Shown: piece after piece, positions 5,847 through 7,417 of the stretch
How positions within the stretch are numbered: the stretch's first letter is position 1
Layout: the number at the start of each line of letters is the position of its first letter
Assembly: GCA_035654135.1 (NCBI GenBank)
Contig: DASRXN010000034.1
Coordinates: forward strand, 1 to 7,417
Length of the DNA: 7,417 bases
Source of the DNA: Fen-999 sp035654135
Lineage (GTDB): Bacteria > Pseudomonadota > Gammaproteobacteria > Burkholderiales > Rhodocyclaceae
Direction: 5' to 3'
The notes under the pieces: model-generated
Told to the model about the DNA's origin: nothing
The model's input: the letters and a program-made list of their open reading frames with translations, nothing else
The model's database searches: none
Made by a program: the position numbers and the translations under genes

Positions 5847-7417
5847 TAGTACATCTCCCGGTTGTACACGCCGCGCCGGCCTTCGGGGCTGAACACGCCG
5901 AAGGTGGCGGTCGCAGACGGGTCGTTGTTATAGGTCGCGGCGCCCGGCCATCTCGATTGCAACCACGACAGCGCGGCACTGGTGGCGGCACAGGCCACGC
6001 CATTGTCGGCACCGAGGTCCGCGCAGATCGACACGCTGCCCGGTCCGGTCGGTGCCAGCTGGATGTTGCCGCCGACGATGCTGACGCCCCACCCGGCCGG
6101 CGACAGCAACACATTGCCGGCAACCAGCGTCGTGCAGGTATCAGCGCTGTTCTTGACCCAGGAGTTTCCACTCCAGTACTGCGCTTCGACCGGCATCTGG
6201 AGCGGAGACACCGAACCATAGACATTCGACAGCCGCAGCCGGCCAAAACGGATCTTGGTGGTATTGCTAAGGCTGGAGCCTGAAATGGCCACTCCGTCCG
6301 GCTCGGTCAGGATGTTGGCCTTCAGCGCGAAATTCTCGTAACTGCCGTCTGGTGTCGCGTTGCGCGAAAACTTGGTAGTCGTGCTGTTGACGGCATAGCT
6401 GCCGTTGGTCCAGGCAAAGGCAGGCAATGCCGGATTCAGTCGGCCGACGGCGACCCCCGTGCCACCGTTGTCGCCGGTAATGCTGAAGGTACCGAGTTGG
6501 GCGTAGCCGGCCGTGTAGCGTGTAGTCACGGCGCCGTTGAAACTGTTGGCCGAGAGCGCAAGCGCGATGCCGAGCTTGGGCTGATCCATGTAGGTGAAGC
6601 TGCTGTTGCAGCCCGGCGTCAGTGTGGTGGCGTAACTGAAGTGGTCCGGGTAGAAGCGTCCGAATGGCCCTGCGGCGGCAGAACCGACGTTGCAACCGAC
6701 CTTGCCGCCGCTAGCCGTGTTCGATGTGCTGCCGACGACGCAGTCATCCGGCTGGTCGATGTTGGCAAAACTGGTATCTGTCACTGCGTCAGCCAGAAGG
6801 CTGATCGTGCCGACATCGTGATACTGGAAGGTGCCGACCGCCGTAGCGCCCGTTCCGGCGGCGAAATTGCCGGTCAGCGTGCCGGCAGCAGCAGCGTTGT
6901 GGTCGCGCAGATTGGCGACAACCACGGCCGGCGTTCCATCGTAGGCAGATGTGACGCCGCTGTCGGCCGTCATCGTAAAGTCGCGTCCGGCCTTGAGCGT
7001 CGCGGCGCCGAGGGCGGCGGATACCGCAAACGTCTTCGGCCGGATCGCAAAGCGGTCACTCGAACAGGCGACGACGTTGGGCGTGACGTTAGTGTCGGTG
7101 ACACGGCAGAGAAGATTGGGATATGCGTTGGCGACCGCGGAAATGTTGACCGCCTTGCGCCCCTGATCGGTCGGCTGGCCGGCCTTTGTGTAAGTGAGCG
7201 CAGTCGTGGCGCGTACGGTGCGGCTGACGCAAGCCGTGGCGCCGGAGCCATCGACCAGCGCGACGGTGACGGTCTTGTCGGCATCGGAGGCGTAGTTGGT
7301 CACCCGGTTGCCCGATGCATCGAGTGCCACCACATCGACGGTGAAGGCCGTGTTCGCCAGCTGCGTGTAGAGCGGATTACGCGCGCTCGGCGTCGACGTC
7401 AGATTGTTGTAGGTTAG
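5846..7417 (-). CDS. mshQ: MSHA biogenesis protein MshQ, C-terminal DUF6701 part (5' end outside window)
   Basis: Large exported protein of MSHA loci, of unproven function but commonly thought to act at the pilus tip or in adhesion. The frame is open to the window edge, giving 523 residues without a start; the GTG at 7333 is internal, because family-like sequence (NPLYTQLANTAFTVDVVALD) crosses it. Full MshQ proteins are usually about twice this length or more. DUF6701 hallmarks are SSDRFAIRPKTF (119-130), GRFYPDHF (253-260), IRFGRLRLSNVYGS (389-402), PVEAQYWSG (409-417) and the ending FGVFSPEGRRGVYNREMY. Nine cysteines (63, 104, 118, 226, 242, 270, 428, 465, 476), some closely paired, suggest disulfides outside the cytoplasm. 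The stop overlaps the mshC start as TAATG. Lying directly before the minor prepilins instead of after mshP, it appears at an unusual place in the locus. An upstream signal peptide or lectin-like domain may exist but cannot be seen here. Confidence 0.92.
   Translation of the reverse strand, partial: LTYNNLTSTPSARNPLYTQLANTAFTVDVVALDASGNRVTNYASDADKTVTVALVDGSGATACVSRTVRATTALTYTKAGQPTDQGRKAVNISAVANAYPNLLCRVTDTNVTPNVVACSSDRFAIRPKTFAVSAALGAATLKAGRDFTMTADSGVTSAYDGTPAVVVANLRDHNAAAAGTLTGNFAAGTGATAVGTFQYHDVGTISLLADAVTDTSFANIDQPDDCVVGSTSNTASGGKVGCNVGSAAAGPFGRFYPDHFSYATTLTPGCNSSFTYMDQPKLGIALALSANSFNGAVTTRYTAGYAQLGTFSITGDNGGTGVAVGRLNPALPAFAWTNGSYAVNSTTTKFSRNATPDGSYENFALKANILTEPDGVAISGSSLSNTTKIRFGRLRLSNVYGSVSPLQMPVEAQYWSGNSWVKNSADTCTTLVAGNVLLSPAGWGVSIVGGNIQLAPTGPGSVSICADLGADNGVACAATSAALSWLQSRWPGAATYNNDPSATATFGVFSPEGRRGVYNREMY
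5855..5859 (-). promoter_or_regulatory. Ribosome binding site of mshC
   Basis: GGGAG on the minus strand, 8 bases before ATG 5846 and inside the final codons of mshQ. It fixes the mshC start at the TAATG overlap. Confidence 0.55.

Noticed and set aside
5344..6246. Minus-strand 300-codon frame spanning the mshQ/mshC junction
   Set aside because: The translation is Arg/Cys/Pro-rich and out of frame with both mshQ and mshC, which have family-typical sequence and good start and stop placement.
7331..7333. GTG at 7333 as the start of the mshQ gene
   Set aside because: The same frame continues without a stop to base 7417 with DUF6701-like sequence and no leader or signal peptide at 7333, so the gene is cut by the window edge.
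6497..7417. Plus-strand open frame of about 306 codons opposite mshQ
   Set aside because: Its product is Arg/Gly/Val-rich with no domain pattern, while the minus strand shows clear DUF6701 motifs. It is explained by codon bias in GC-rich DNA.
1..7417. CRISPR array, insertion sequence, integrase, toxin-antitoxin or defence genes
   Set aside because: No regularly spaced repeats, terminal inverted repeats or recognisable proteins of these kinds were seen on either strand. All of the sequence outside 3490-3627 is explained by msh genes.

Overview
The window holds one continuous minus-strand stretch of an MSHA-type (mannose-sensitive haemagglutinin) type IV pilus biogenesis locus. Ten protein genes can be supported, two of them cut by the window edges. 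Read in the direction of transcription (from base 7417 down to base 1) they are: mshQ (3' part), mshC, mshD, mshO, mshP, a short AT-rich gap, mshI, a PilN-like gene (often also called mshI or mshI2), mshJ, mshK and mshL (5' part). No rRNA, tRNA, CRISPR array, insertion sequence, transposase or phage gene was seen. The DNA is clearly GC-rich and the genes are tightly packed. Together with the family signatures this suggests a proteobacterium, most likely beta- or gammaproteobacterial. I lean to a betaproteobacterium of the Rhodocyclales type, but this is inference from protein style and gene content, not a species call.

Block 1 (bases 3628-7417) is the structural, pilin-like module. mshQ ends in a DUF6701 region and is probably an exported, adhesin-like or tip-associated protein. 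It is followed by four minor prepilins: MshC (GspH/FimT-like), MshD, MshO and MshP. Each starts with a short basic leader, a Gly before the processing site and a hydrophobic N-terminal helix. Block 2 (bases 1-3489) is the assembly-platform and secretin module. It contains a PilM-like cytoplasmic protein (MshI), PilN-like and PilO-like inner-membrane proteins (the unnamed gene and MshJ), a periplasmic GspC/PilP-like protein (MshK) and the start of the outer-membrane secretin lipoprotein MshL. This order parallels the pilMNOPQ operon of type IVa pili.

Within each block neighbouring genes overlap or nearly touch. There are ATGA overlaps at O/P, I/N-like, N-like/J, J/K and K/L, a TAATG overlap at Q/C, an 11-base overlap at C/D and a 2-base gap at D/O. 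The only real break is the 138 bases between mshP and mshI. It is AT-rich, carries short direct and imperfect inverted repeats, and is the best place in the window for a promoter. The major pilin (mshA), the prepilin peptidase, the motor ATPase (mshE) and the platform protein (mshG) are not in the window and presumably lie outside it.

The most notable point is gene order: mshQ precedes mshCDOP, and the structural block precedes the mshIJKL block. In the Vibrio/Shewanella arrangement the mshIJKL set comes first and mshQ is last. I see no evidence for a wholly new system here.
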